Positions 8,298 through 17,503 are shown, counted from the stretch's first letter. The stretch is 64,000 nucleotides of DNA from Polynucleobacter rarus (GCF_003072505.1 NZ_NTGB01000001.1:2731622-2795621), one strand, 5' to 3'. Made by a program: numbers and translations. Notes: generated from the sequence alone by a model not told the origin.

Positions 8298-9665
8298 TTA
8301 TTTAGATAACGCTAACAACTTGTTTAAGTTGGCTTGATTTTTTAAGTCCCAACAAACTGCAAGTAAATCCAGTGTTTGTTGCTCACCGATGATTGGGTGT
8401 GTTAAACCTTTGAATTTATTTTCGAGGTCAGAATTGGTCATTGGATTTTCTAAAGAACCAATTGCATTCTTAACAAAAATATGGATTTTTTGACCATCTT
8501 TTAAGACAGCAGTCACATCAGCAGAGGCCTCACTGATTGAATCGTCAACTGTAGCTATTACCTTGGCGCGTAATTCAACCATATCTGGACGGGTAACAAT
8601 CTCATCATGATATTCATCTTCAGAAGCACGACCAAACACTAGGCCAGCAGCGCAACCGTGGTAGACGCTAAACTTTCCTTCTAAACCATCTTTAGGAGTT
8701 TTCTTACCTGTGAGTTCTAGTACTAAGGAGTGAACTTTTAATTCAATGCGCTCTAGGTTCTCAGGGGTAACACCTTTTGCTTTTAACTGTACACAAGCAT
8801 CAATACTTGGGTGAATCACGATACCGCAAGCAAATGGCTTGTAAGAGTTAAAGGAAATTTCAAAGCGTTTACCTAAATCCGTCGTAATTTCTGACCAATC
8901 ATATTTTGTGGAGAAAGACTGAATCATGCCACGCGGTGCTTCGAGTGCTTTCGTGCTAGCAGTAAAGCCATGTTTCGCGAGTAAGGCTGAAGTAAGACCA
9001 GCTCTGGCTGCGCCACCAGGATGGAACGGTTTAGTCATGGTACCAAACTGTTCTCTGAAGCCAACGGGTTGTGAAGCCGCAATACCCAAAGCCATTTGAG
9101 TTTTAGCAACATCTAATCCTAGTAAACGAGCACAAGCTGCCGCAGCACCAACAGTTCCCGTTGAACCAGTGATATGCCAGCCACGATCATAGTGATTCGG
9201 ATAAATACAATTACCAATACGACAAGCAACGTCAATACCAATTACTAACGCATCTAAAATTTGTCGACCAGAAGCACCAATATGCTCAGCTAATGCTAGG
9301 ACAGCAGAGGCAACTGGACCCGCTGGATGAATAATCGTTTTTAGATGAGTATCATCAAAATCAAAGGTATGTGAACTAATGCCATTGATGAGGGCAGCAC
9401 CAGCCATATCAACGCGCTCAGCGCGACCTAGGATAGTCGCTTGCTCAGCTGGAGCAAATTCTTGGATAGCAGCTAAAGCTGCTTGAACGCTTTCGTGGTT
9501 TGCCGCGCCTACTGCACAACCTAACCAGTTAAGGAAGGTACGGTGCGCTTCATGATCGACCTCATCACTCCAACCAGCTGAAGGATGATTAGTAACAAAT
9601 TCTGCAAGAATTTGAGTAATGGGAGGGGCGTTACGATCTGCTTCTACTTGGGTATTAATGGCCAT
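8298..9665 (-). CDS. MmgE/PrpD family protein
   Basis: Cytosolic protein of 455 residues. Recognisable family stretches are FLNWLGCAVGAA near residue 50, the helical ADRVDM/INGISSHTFDFDDTH region (here INGISSHTFDFDDTHL at about 100-115), GWHITGSTGTVGAAAA, and the KPF-HPGGAARAG segment. The family includes 2-methylcitrate dehydratase (PrpD), cis-aconitate decarboxylase and iminodisuccinate epimerase, all acting on small polycarboxylates. It is not next to prpB/prpC, so a methylcitrate role is not supported. It lies just upstream of, and on the same strand as, a Bug binding protein gene. That fits uptake and conversion of a carboxylate, but the substrate is unknown. Confidence 0.9.
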   Translation of the reverse strand: MAINTQVEADRNAPPITQILAEFVTNHPSAGWSDEVDHEAHRTFLNWLGCAVGAANHESVQAALAAIQEFAPAEQATILGRAERVDMAGAALINGISSHTFDFDDTHLKTIIHPAGPVASAVLALAEHIGASGRQILDALVIGIDVACRIGNCIYPNHYDRGWHITGSTGTVGAAAACARLLGLDVAKTQMALGIAASQPVGFREQFGTMTKPFHPGGAARAGLTSALLAKHGFTASTKALEAPRGMIQSFSTKYDWSEITTDLGKRFEISFNSYKPFACGIVIHPSIDACVQLKAKGVTPENLERIELKVHSLVLELTGKKTPKDGLEGKFSVYHGCAAGLVFGRASEDEYHDEIVTRPDMVELRAKVIATVDDSISEASADVTAVLKDGQKIHIFVKNAIGSLENPMTNSDLENKFKGLTHPIIGEQQTLDLLAVCWDLKNQANLNKLLALSK

Positions 9666-9677
9666 ATTAACTTTCTT

Positions 9678-10670
9678 TTAATCGAGTGAAATTTTTCTTT
9701 CTTTTGCTACTTTTGTCCAGCGGTCTATATCGTCTTTGATATAAATTGAAAATTGCTCAGGGGACATAGGCATTGGCGTAATTGCTTCCGCAGATAAACG
9801 CTCTTTGAGTTCTGGATTTTGAATCGCCTTGTTGATTTCTTGATTGAGCTTATCCCGAATCGCCAAAGGCAACTTGGCTGGGGCTGAGATACCATACCAC
9901 TGAACTCCATCAAAGCCGTCGAACCCAGACTCTTTAAAAGTGGGTACATCTGGAATTAAAGGATGTCTTTTTGTTCCACTAACAGCGATCGCCCGAAGTT
10001 TGCCAGATTTAAGATGCGGCAGAGCCGCTGCAAGTCCTGGGAACATAGATAAAGTTTGACCACCTAAGGTATCAATAAAAGCTGGACCAATACCACGATA
10101 GGGAACGTGAGTACTAGGAAAATTAGCTTGTATTTTTAACTGCTCCATCGCGAGATGAGTTAAAGTTCCAGGTCCAGCCGAGCCATAGCTCATCGTATCA
10201 GGGTGTGCCAAAGCATAAGCGACAAACTCTTTAAGATTTTTAATGGGTAAACCAGCATAAACTGCTAGTACGTTGGGTGTGCCACCGACCATCGCAACAG
10301 GGGTGAAATCTTTGATTGCATCGTAAGGCAACTTTCTTACTGCTGGATTCGTGCCGTGGGTGCCAACATAAGACAGGAGCAATGTATACCCATCTGGAGT
10401 AGCACGCGCCACGGCCTGGCTGGCAATAACTCCACCACCACCACTTTGGTTGTCTACAATAAAACTCTGCCCTAAAGCTTTTGTGAGACTGTCAGCAACT
10501 GTTCGGGCAACTAAATCTACCCCACCCCCTGGTGCCACAGGCGCAATAATCTTTACAAGTTTTGTAGGGTACTCGGCCGCGTTGAGGGTGCCGAAAAATA
10601 ATAATCCCGTAACTAAAGTGATGATAAATTGAAAGAATCTCACAGAAAATTGATTGAAAATTGAATTCAT
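9678..10670 (-). CDS. TctC/Bug-family solute-binding protein
   Basis: Periplasmic binding protein of 330 residues. It has an N-terminal hydrophobic segment ending near LNAAEYPTK, then the Bug markers KIIAPVAPGGGVDLVAR, DNQSGGGG, the THVPYRG loop and the C-terminal PMSPEQFSIYIKDD. It sits 12 bases upstream of the MmgE/PrpD gene on the minus strand, so the two are probably co-transcribed. It is divergent from another Bug gene with only 65 bases between the starts. The ligand is unknown. No TctA or TctB membrane gene is in the window. Confidence 0.92.
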   Translation of the reverse strand: MNSIFNQFSVRFFQFIITLVTGLLFFGTLNAAEYPTKLVKIIAPVAPGGGVDLVARTVADSLTKALGQSFIVDNQSGGGGVIASQAVARATPDGYTLLLSYVGTHGTNPAVRKLPYDAIKDFTPVAMVGGTPNVLAVYAGLPIKNLKEFVAYALAHPDTMSYGSAGPGTLTHLAMEQLKIQANFPSTHVPYRGIGPAFIDTLGGQTLSMFPGLAAALPHLKSGKLRAIAVSGTKRHPLIPDVPTFKESGFDGFDGVQWYGISAPAKLPLAIRDKLNQEINKAIQNPELKERLSAEAITPMPMSPEQFSIYIKDDIDRWTKVAKERKISLD

Positions 10671-10735
10671 TTTGCTTATCCCTAACCTATCTGTAGAATA
10701 GTTGATATCTAATTAAAACCACTAAAGGGTAAATT

Positions 10736-11731
10736 ATGCCTAAAATTTTTGATAGATTACAAATTCATAGTTATCGATCTTTGTTAGGCTTAGTTTTTAT
10801 GAGCATGTTATGCTCACAAGTCCATGCCCAGCAGGCATATCCGGTTAAAGCCATTAACTTTATTGTGCCATACGGTGCTGGCGGAGGCGCTGATTCAAGA
10901 AGTAGACAAATTGGTCTTGAATTGAGCAAAATTTTAAATGTACCGGTCATTGTGGAAAATAAACCAGGCGCTGGTGGCAATATTGGTACAGAATATATTG
11001 CTAAGGCAAATCCTGATGGTTACACCATTGGTATGGGAAATTTTGCTCCACTAGCAGTCAATAAAACCTTATTTGGCAACTTGAAATATGACCCTGAAAC
11101 AGACTTAACGCCGATTATACTAATCGAAAAGGGGCCACTTGTTTTAGTAGTGCATCCAAACTCCCCATACAAATCAGTTGCGGACATTGTGGCTGATGCT
11201 AAAGCCAAACCAGGCGTTTTAACATTTGCTTCAGGTGGTATTGGTGGAAGCCACCAATTATCAGCCGAGTTATTTAAGCAAAGCGCTGGGATTGACATGA
11301 TTCATGTGCCCTATAAAAGTGGTGCTGCCGCTTTAACTGACTTAATGGGTAGTAATGTAAATTTGATGTTTGATCAAATGTACTCAGCGATGCCGAGTAT
11401 TACTGCTGGAAAATTAAGACCACTCGCAATTACGAGTAAAAAAAGATCACCGATGCTTAAAGATGTACCAACTTTTGCCGAAGTTGGCTACCCCTCAGTA
11501 GCTGTAGATAATTGGCAAGGTCTCGTAGCCCCCAAGGGCACGCCTAAAGCCATTGTTGATAAGTTGAATGCTGCGGTCAATCAAATCTTAAAAGATCCCA
11601 AAGTGATGGAATTTATATTAAGTCAAAGTAATGAAGTGGGCGGAGGTTCTCCGGAAGATTTCGCAAAATTAATTAAATCCGAGTCCACGAAGTGGAGCGC
11701 AGTGGTCAAAATCGCAAACATCAAACCCTAA
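10736..11731 (+). CDS. TctC/Bug-family solute-binding protein
   Basis: Third Bug protein in the region, 331 residues. The signal peptide ends near VHAQ-QAYPVK. Domain markers are NFIVPYGAGGGADSRSR, ENKPGAGG, the MIHVPYKSG loop and the terminal GGGSPEDFAKLIKSE. The start ATG follows AAAGGG. It is transcribed away from the Bug/MmgE-PrpD pair, from a short shared intergenic region. Its 3' end lies ten bases from the convergent prfC stop. The sequence differs enough from the other two that different ligands are likely. Confidence 0.92.
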   Translation: MPKIFDRLQIHSYRSLLGLVFMSMLCSQVHAQQAYPVKAINFIVPYGAGGGADSRSRQIGLELSKILNVPVIVENKPGAGGNIGTEYIAKANPDGYTIGMGNFAPLAVNKTLFGNLKYDPETDLTPIILIEKGPLVLVVHPNSPYKSVADIVADAKAKPGVLTFASGGIGGSHQLSAELFKQSAGIDMIHVPYKSGAAALTDLMGSNVNLMFDQMYSAMPSITAGKLRPLAITSKKRSPMLKDVPTFAEVGYPSVAVDNWQGLVAPKGTPKAIVDKLNAAVNQILKDPKVMEFILSQSNEVGGGSPEDFAKLIKSESTKWSAVVKIANIKP

Positions 11732-11741
11732 ATAATTCCAA

Positions 11742-13373
11742 CTAAGACAGCAGGTCTTTTTGGAATACAAGACCTGCATGTTCACGCAGCGCATGAAACT
11801 CAATATCTTTCCAAAGTTGTTGAGCTACCTCTAATTCAGAGCGGTGCGCCGCTAAAAATACCGGTGCCCCCACTACATCCTCACTCATACGGTGGGAGTT
11901 ATCGTTAATAAATTTCTTAAGAATAGCGGGGTCTTTGCTACTTACCCAACGTGAGAGTGAGTATCTAGAGGGTAACAGCCTAACTTCAGCGTTATATTCA
12001 CTCTTTAATCGATGCGCTACGACTTCAAACTGTAATTGACCAAAGGCACCTAATAACATTTGTCCACCAAGCATCGGCTTGAAGACCTGAATCGCACCCT
12101 CTTCACCTAACTGCATCAATCCATCACGGAGTTGTTTAGTCCGTAAAGGGTCTGCGGTTTCAACCATTTTAAAAATTTCAGGTGCAAAAAAAGGCAATCC
12201 TGTAAATTGCAGTTTTTCACCTTCGGTAAGCGTATCACCCAGTTGCAGCAATCCATGATTAGGGATACCAATAATATCGCCAGGGAATGCCTCGTCAAGA
12301 ATATCTCGTCTCTGAGACAAAAAGGAAAGCGCATTATTGGTCCTTACTTCTTTGCCATTTCTGGAAATTTTTAAACGCATTCCTCGCTCAAAATAGCCCG
12401 AACAAATTCGTAAAAAGGCCACGCGGTCACGATGCGCAGGATCCATATTCGCTTGAATTTTAAAAACAACGGCAGAAAAGTTTTTTTCAGATGGAAACAC
12501 TTCACGTTGAATGGTAGCGCGAGATTTTGGGGCCGGAGCTAGCTCAACTAGAGTATTAAGAATTTCTTGTACGCCAAAATTATTAATGGCTGAACCAAAA
12601 AAGACGGGAGATTGCTGGCCATTTAAAAAGGCCTCTTGATCGAAGCTAGGCATTGCCCCTTGCACGAGATCCACTTCATTTAAGGCGGTTTCTAAGGATT
12701 CACCTAATTTTTTTTGAAGTGCAGGATCGGAGATACTTACGAGTTGGTCTGCTTGATGCCCAATCCTATCTTCACCCGCTTTAAACATTCGCATTTGTGA
12801 ACTGGCAATGTCAATCACACCACTGAATGATTTACCCATACCGACCGGCCAAGTAATTGGGACTACCGACATGCCAAGCGCTTGCTCAATTTCGTCCATT
12901 AAATCTAGCGGCCTTTTTACTTCGCGGTCCATCTTATTAATAAAGGTAATGAGTGGCGTATTTCTTGCCCGGCACACTTCAATCAATCTTCTTGTTTGAG
13001 CTTCTACACCATTTGCCGCATCAATAACCATTAGAGCAGAGTCAACCGCAGTTAAAACGCGGTAGGTGTCTTCAGAAAAGTCTTGGTGACCGGGAGTATC
13101 CAAAAGATTAATAATGCAATCTCGGTACTCCATTTGCATTACAGAACTGGCAACAGAAATACCCCGTTGTTTTTCAATTTCCATCCAATCAGAAGTGGCA
13201 TGGCGGCTCGCTTTACGTGCTTTCACGCTGCCAGCAATTTGAATAGCTCCTGCGTACAAAAGTAACTTTTCAGTTAATGTGGTCTTGCCGGCATCTGGGT
13301 GAGAAATAATCGCAAAGCTTCTTCTTCGCCCAACTTCTTTTTCAATAGTGCTGATTAGTGGGTGATTTGACAT
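11742..13373 (-). CDS. prfC: Peptide chain release factor 3 (RF3)
   Basis: Translational GTPase of 543 residues, the normal RF3 length. It recycles RF1/RF2 from the ribosome after peptide release. The G domain shows SHPDAGKTTLTEKLL (G1, about residues 22-36), the RGISVASS switch, LLDTPGHQDF (G3) and INKMDRE (G4). The domain 2/3 part includes the GDIIGIPNHG and GQLQFEVVAHRL segments seen in RF3. It is a stand-alone gene, convergent with the Bug gene on one side and preceded by an outer-membrane protein gene on the same strand. Confidence 0.97.
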   Translation of the reverse strand: MSNHPLISTIEKEVGRRRSFAIISHPDAGKTTLTEKLLLYAGAIQIAGSVKARKASRHATSDWMEIEKQRGISVASSVMQMEYRDCIINLLDTPGHQDFSEDTYRVLTAVDSALMVIDAANGVEAQTRRLIEVCRARNTPLITFINKMDREVKRPLDLMDEIEQALGMSVVPITWPVGMGKSFSGVIDIASSQMRMFKAGEDRIGHQADQLVSISDPALQKKLGESLETALNEVDLVQGAMPSFDQEAFLNGQQSPVFFGSAINNFGVQEILNTLVELAPAPKSRATIQREVFPSEKNFSAVVFKIQANMDPAHRDRVAFLRICSGYFERGMRLKISRNGKEVRTNNALSFLSQRRDILDEAFPGDIIGIPNHGLLQLGDTLTEGEKLQFTGLPFFAPEIFKMVETADPLRTKQLRDGLMQLGEEGAIQVFKPMLGGQMLLGAFGQLQFEVVAHRLKSEYNAEVRLLPSRYSLSRWVSSKDPAILKKFINDNSHRMSEDVVGAPVFLAAHRSELEVAQQLWKDIEFHALREHAGLVFQKDLLS

Positions 13374-13462
13374 GGTAAGTACTGCAAGAAAAGTATAAAT
13401 CTTGCTTAAATGAGTAAAGCTAGATTATAGGGCTTCCTCGAAGTAAAGCCCTTTTTGAATCC

Positions 13463-14317
13463 CTAAAACCTAATTGAAACACCCATTTTTCCGATAGATG
13501 AATGGGGACCTTCAACAAAATTGTTGGTTAATAAGTGACTAGTTCTTAGGTAAGAGGCAACTAAGTCTATATCTGGCCGGATGGAATAGAGAAAGCCAAA
13601 TTGTAAAGAGGTATTAAACGGAGAGTCTGAGTTAGCAATTGCAGAAACCAAGGCAATATCAAAACCAATTTTAAATTTAGGATTTACCTTCCAAACCGGG
13701 GCAATACCAAATGTATAGAGTGTCGTTCTATTATCTGGATTTAAATCTGTGCCCATTGGAATATTCTCGTTATAGGGGGCATAGGTAACGTCGGCATTCA
13801 GGTAGAAATCGAATTGTTCGCCGTAGTAGGAAGCAATCAAGTTGGAACCACCACCTATTTTTGCCATACCAAGACCAGCAATTTGTTGATTTTGGGTTTC
13901 AGGAAGGTTCAGGTAAGGCCTTACCGCAAAACTAAAACTATTTTCCCCGTTCCCATAAAAACGATACTTTGCACCCAGTTGCCAGTTCGCTATGGGAAAA
14001 TAAGAGCCATTGGGCTGTTGGTAATAAACCAAGCCAAAAGACGCTTCAACATTATTTGTAATCCCTCTTGAGATAGTAATTGGAAATGCAATGGACCGAT
14101 CCGCGCCAAAAAAGATTTGATCTTCTGCATCAGTGCTTAGTGACTTGAATTGAGGATTGGGGTCAGATTTTTCAAAAATATTATAAAAATAAAGATCTAA
14201 CTGATATTTCCCGGGTTCAAGCGTGCTTGCGTCCTCAGTAAAAAAGGGCTCATAGGCTTGTACTGATGAAGAAAAAACCAAAATACAGGTAATATAAAAA
14301 AGAGAGAAAAATTTCAT
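13463..14317 (-). CDS. Predicted outer-membrane beta-barrel protein
   Basis: A 284-residue protein with a clear Sec signal peptide (cleavage near SVQA-YEPF). The rest is alternating short amphipathic strands rich in Tyr, Phe, Asn and Gly, ending in the aromatic C-terminus VSIRF typical of BAM-inserted barrels. EDASTLEPGKYQLDLYFY near the mature start resembles transporter-like outer-membrane proteins annotated as hypothetical in Burkholderiales. I do not recognise a function. It has the same plan as the 14961 gene (signal, EPGEF/LEPGKY strand, barrel), so the two may be distant paralogues. Confidence 0.7.
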   Translation of the reverse strand: MKFFSLFYITCILVFSSSVQAYEPFFTEDASTLEPGKYQLDLYFYNIFEKSDPNPQFKSLSTDAEDQIFFGADRSIAFPITISRGITNNVEASFGLVYYQQPNGSYFPIANWQLGAKYRFYGNGENSFSFAVRPYLNLPETQNQQIAGLGMAKIGGGSNLIASYYGEQFDFYLNADVTYAPYNENIPMGTDLNPDNRTTLYTFGIAPVWKVNPKFKIGFDIALVSAIANSDSPFNTSLQFGFLYSIRPDIDLVASYLRTSHLLTNNFVEGPHSSIGKMGVSIRF

Positions 14318-14475
14318 CTTTAAGTAAAGAAGGTGTTTAATAGGTAAATACTAAGGGATATAAATTTCATTTATTTGAAAAGCTTAATTTATGAAGACCT
14401 AACAATAAAGCTAGGCAATAATTAGTAAAATTCATCATATTAAGATACTAGCAATTTTTTACAAAAGGATAACTC

Positions 14476-14955
14476 GTGGCTGACCCACTCTTAGACATCG
14501 TCGGTGAAAGTATTAAATTATCTGTCGCACCAGTTTTTTTATTAACCGCCGTCGCGGGAATGATTAGCGTTTTGACTCAGCGTGTAGCAAGAGTAATCGA
14601 CCGCTCAAGATTCTTACAAATGGAATTACACAACGAAGGGAACATGCCTTTAACGCCTCTCTTAGTAAGGATTTATAACCAAGAACTTCATAATCTTGCC
14701 AAAAGAGCAACGGTCGTGAATACCTCAATGGTTTTACTTGTGGTCTGCGCGATTTTCATTGCATTAACTATTTTGGAATTGTTTTTGTCCGAAACCGCCT
14801 CCGGCAGGATTGTTACATCTAAAACATTGATGTACACATTTATTGGGGGTGTCGTTTGTTTTGTATTTGCGCTGATAGGCTTACTCATTGAAGTGCTACT
14901 GGCATCCTATACTGTTAGAATGAAGCCCATCTCTAAACAAACTCTACCAATGTAA
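14476..14955 (+). CDS. DUF2721 family inner-membrane protein
   Basis: A 159-residue protein starting at GTG. SVAPVFLLTAVAGMISVLTQR (two halves SVAPVFLLTAVAG and MISVLTQR) is the first membrane helix with the conserved family end R-V-A-R-x-x-D-R (RVARVIDRSR). Two further long hydrophobic segments follow near residues 80-100 and 115-140. This matches the DUF2721 pattern. The function of the family is unknown. The gene is five bases upstream of a predicted outer-membrane protein gene and probably co-transcribed with it. An AAAGGA ribosome site precedes the GTG. Confidence 0.8.
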   Translation: MADPLLDIVGESIKLSVAPVFLLTAVAGMISVLTQRVARVIDRSRFLQMELHNEGNMPLTPLLVRIYNQELHNLAKRATVVNTSMVLLVVCAIFIALTILELFLSETASGRIVTSKTLMYTFIGGVVCFVFALIGLLIEVLLASYTVRMKPISKQTLPM

Positions 14956-14960
14956 ATATA

Positions 14961-15737
14961 ATGAAATTTAGAATCCTATTAGTCCTTAGTTTCATTTGTT
15001 TTAACGTCAACGCTGCTTTTTTAGATGAAATTCAAGTGTACGATGGAGAAATAAATGAGCCGGGAGAATTTGGCCTTGAGTTACATATCAATACAACGGT
15101 GAGAGGTAATACAACACCAGAGTTTGATGGACAACGAACATCCCAATCGGGCACTAGATTAACCCCGGAGTTTTCCTACGGCTTATCCAAGACAGTTGAG
15201 CTAGGGTTTTATTTGCCAACGATTTATACTCCAGGCTATGGCTATGAGTTAGCGGGATATAAACCGCGTTTAAAGTGGTTGCCAATTCAAGCTAATGAGC
15301 AATCTCCTTGGTCCCTTGGTGTAAATCTTGAATACAGTGATTTGAAATGGGGCATGGAGTTACCTCGTAAAAATATCGAGTCACGATTTATTATTGGTTG
15401 GGAAAATAGCCAATGGTCATTAGCATTTAATCCGATTTTATCCGTAGCACTTTCTGATGGCCAGGACCGAACGCCTAACTTTTATTATGGTGCCAGAAGC
15501 ATTTATAAATTGGAAGGAGCACTTTCGGGAGTGGGTCTAGAGTACTATCAAGGAGTTGGACCAATAAATAGTTTCCCCGCAAACAACTCTCAAGCTAAGC
15601 AAGTTTTTGCTATCTTTGAAACCAAAGCAGAGCGTGGTTTGATGAATAATTTTGACCTTCACTTTGGTGCCGGTTTTGGTTGGGACTCGGCCGATACCTT
15701 TACCTTAAAACTAATTCTTACCCCGAAGCTTCATTAA
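14961..15737 (+). CDS. Predicted outer-membrane protein of unknown function
   Basis: A 258-residue protein with a signal peptide (cleavage near VNA-AFLDE). The mature part starts EIQVYDGEINEPGEFGLELH and continues as alternating strands with Trp/Tyr girdles, as in outer-membrane barrels. The end (TLKLILTPKLH) lacks the classical final Phe. It follows the DUF2721 gene closely. Proteins of this kind occur in Burkholderiales as hypotheticals; no ligand or function can be assigned. Confidence 0.65.
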   Translation: MKFRILLVLSFICFNVNAAFLDEIQVYDGEINEPGEFGLELHINTTVRGNTTPEFDGQRTSQSGTRLTPEFSYGLSKTVELGFYLPTIYTPGYGYELAGYKPRLKWLPIQANEQSPWSLGVNLEYSDLKWGMELPRKNIESRFIIGWENSQWSLAFNPILSVALSDGQDRTPNFYYGARSIYKLEGALSGVGLEYYQGVGPINSFPANNSQAKQVFAIFETKAERGLMNNFDLHFGAGFGWDSADTFTLKLILTPKLH

Positions 15738-15771
15738 TTAACTTCAAATTTCGAAGCGCGTAATTAAGCAG

Positions 15772-15808
15772 AGTGCTCTAAAAAATCTGATCGATTTTTA
15801 AGAGCACT
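15772..15808. other. Long hairpin at the 3' end of the GDT1-type gene
   Basis: Two 16-base arms (15772-15787 and 15793-15808) pair with one mismatch around a five-base loop. The hairpin covers the last codons and the stop of the minus-strand cation-exporter gene, in the gap between convergent genes. No T run follows on either strand, so it is probably an mRNA 3' stabiliser or atypical terminator rather than a classical one. Confidence 0.45.
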
Positions 15809-16356
15809 AAAACTCCCATGATGAGAAAAATAAACGCTGCAATAGTATGAATTAATTTGAGAGGTAATTGTTTTGCAAAAGAATTACCTAAAAAAACTGC
15901 AGGGACATCTGCAATCATCATACCAAGTGTAGTGCCAATTACCACTAGGATAGGCGAGGGATAATGCGCTGCCATTGCAATTGTTGCCACTTGAGTTTTA
16001 TCACCCATTTCCGCCAGAAAAAAAGTGACTAAGGTCGTAATAAATACACCAGACTTCACGCCAAAAGAAGCTTCTTCATCTTCAATTTTATCTGGCACTA
16101 ATGTCCACAATGCCATTGCAATAAAGGAGAGTCCGAGCACCCAACGTAAAATCTCTGGGCTTAATATTTGGGTAATCCACACACCAAGTATGCCAGCAAG
16201 ACCATGATTCAAAATAGTTGCAAACAAAATACCTAAAATAATTGGTACGGACTTTTTATATTTGGCGGCAAGTAAAAAAGCTAATAATTGAGTCTTATCA
16301 CCCATTTCAGCAAGCGTCACAATGCCAGTACTGACTAGAATGCTGTGAAGGTCCAT
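15778..16356 (-). CDS. TMEM165/GDT1 (UPF0016) family cation exporter
   Basis: A 192-residue inner-membrane protein with six predicted helices. It has two copies of the family motif: LAEMGDKTQLLAF near residue 16 and LAEMGDKTQVATI near residue 114. The acidic and polar residues of these motifs bind the cation. Bacterial members export manganese (MneA/MntX-type), and eukaryotic ones move Mn or Ca. The initiating ATG overlaps the end of the dsbB reading frame by one base, so the genes are coupled. I did not recognise a yybP-ykoY manganese riboswitch upstream. The cation is inferred from the family. Confidence 0.88.
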   Translation of the reverse strand: MDLHSILVSTGIVTLAEMGDKTQLLAFLLAAKYKKSVPIILGILFATILNHGLAGILGVWITQILSPEILRWVLGLSFIAMALWTLVPDKIEDEEASFGVKSGVFITTLVTFFLAEMGDKTQVATIAMAAHYPSPILVVIGTTLGMMIADVPAVFLGNSFAKQLPLKLIHTIAAFIFLIMGVLVLLKIDQIF

Positions 16357-16841
16357 TAGTACGCCTTTTTTCTGTTAAATAATGAGTAACCAAATAACAC
16401 TATTAATAAAAAAAACCAAATGAGTGACCAGTTAGGAACAGATAAACCGAAGATGGGAGGTAAGGGCATACTACAAAAACCATCCGCTTTAAAGAAAAAA
16501 GGTAAAGCTTGTACTATCTCAAATTGATTGATAAAAACCTCTAGTGGATCTAAACCACAAGAAATTTCCGGGTACGCGATAACGTAGGCATGACGAAGAG
16601 CTATGATCAAACCAAATAAGCTTGCAAGTAAAGCGAACAGGTGAAAAGATATTCGTGCTTTAGGAATGTTGAATGCAAATAGACAACTCAGGCCAACGAA
16701 TAAAAACCCAATCCTTTGTAAAATACATAACGGACAAGGCGGGTAATGAACCCCATTTAATCCAACGTGTTGTAAAAATAATGCCACCCCTAGTAAGCAA
16801 AAACAAACTAGCGAAATAAGCAGATAAGAGGTTTTAGGCAT
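16356..16841 (-). CDS. dsbB: Disulfide bond formation protein B
   Basis: Inner-membrane quinone-linked oxidase of 161 residues that re-oxidises the periplasmic thiol oxidase DsbA. It has four hydrophobic segments. The first periplasmic loop carries the CPLC pair in YPPCPLCILQRIGF. The second loop has the second cysteine pair (ISCGLDP and DGFCSMPLP, about residues 95 and 122). Length and spacing are normal for DsbB. It is upstream of and coupled to the GDT1-type exporter gene; this pairing looks positional rather than functional. Confidence 0.93.
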   Translation of the reverse strand: MPKTSYLLISLVCFCLLGVALFLQHVGLNGVHYPPCPLCILQRIGFLFVGLSCLFAFNIPKARISFHLFALLASLFGLIIALRHAYVIAYPEISCGLDPLEVFINQFEIVQALPFFFKADGFCSMPLPPIFGLSVPNWSLIWFFLLIVLFGYSLFNRKKAY

Positions 16842-16936
16842 GGATTATTTTTAAAGTTAATTTAGAATAACTGCTTTAAGAAGTTACTAGGTCAAACAAA
16901 CTTGATATAGTTAGAGTATTGTAAAGGGAGTAAAAA

Positions 16937-17380
16937 ATGACAGCAAAAAGTATTAAATTGAAATTATTCTTATTCTTAGTGATTGTATTAGGGTTATGTG
17001 CACTCTATACGTGGATAACCTTAACATACACCTATTCTGAGGGTAGTAGAGCAGGTTTTTTACAAAAGTTTTCTAAAAGAGGATGGGTTTGTAAGACTTG
17101 GGAAGGCGAGATCGTAACGGGTAGTATGCTTGGTAATCAAGAAAAGTTTATGTTTTCCGTACGTGATCCAGAGTTAGCTAAAGAGGTCAATGCTGCTATC
17201 GGTAAAAGAATCGAAGTGGATTATGCTCAACATATAGGGGTCCCTTCCAACTGCTTTGGTGAAACAGAATATTTTTTAAAGAACATCAAAACAGTCCCTG
17301 AAAGTATCACTTTTCAAAGAGACGTGCAAAATGGGGCAGTTGAGCCTGCTAAAGAAATAACGAATGATTCGATGAAATAG
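16937..17380 (+). CDS. Hypothetical single-span membrane protein
   Basis: A 147-residue protein with a lysine-rich start and one strong hydrophobic segment (about residues 10-30). A soluble domain follows with RGWVCKTWEGEI, FMFSVRDPELAKEV and a second cysteine in VPSNCFGETEYF. The topology suggests an inner-membrane anchor with a small periplasmic domain in which the two cysteines could pair. The ribosome site AAGGGAG is good. I do not recognise a named family. dsbB lies next door in the opposite direction. Confidence 0.7.
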   Translation: MTAKSIKLKLFLFLVIVLGLCALYTWITLTYTYSEGSRAGFLQKFSKRGWVCKTWEGEIVTGSMLGNQEKFMFSVRDPELAKEVNAAIGKRIEVDYAQHIGVPSNCFGETEYFLKNIKTVPESITFQRDVQNGAVEPAKEITNDSMK

Positions 17381-17469
17381 TAGCACTTAAATCATTCATG
17401 AATATGGTTTACAAAAATATATAAGCCCTACAGCTAATCAAAATAAGGGTTATCCTTAGTAAAAAGTTC

Positions 17470-17497
17470 TTACAGGCTTATAAATTCGAGGTAAAAT
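17470..17497 (+). promoter_or_regulatory. Candidate sigma-70 promoter for hupB
   Basis: TTACAG (17470-17475) and TAAAAT (17492-17497) are separated by 16 bases. The predicted transcript starts near 17504, giving a leader of about 70 bases before the TTG start of hupB. This is a pattern match only. Confidence 0.4.
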
Positions 17498-17503
17498 GAA
17501 TCC

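Noticed and set aside
11750-11777. Nine-base perfect stem GCAGGTCTT/AAGACCTGC as a terminator between the Bug gene and prfC
   Set aside because: It lies inside the last prfC codons and has no T run on either strand. It could slow polymerase but is not a recognisable terminator.
13431-13456. GGGCTT/AAGCCC hairpin followed by T5 as a plus-strand terminator
   Set aside because: No plus-strand gene precedes it; prfC and the outer-membrane gene are both on the minus strand, where no T run follows. It is probably chance or part of the prfC promoter region.
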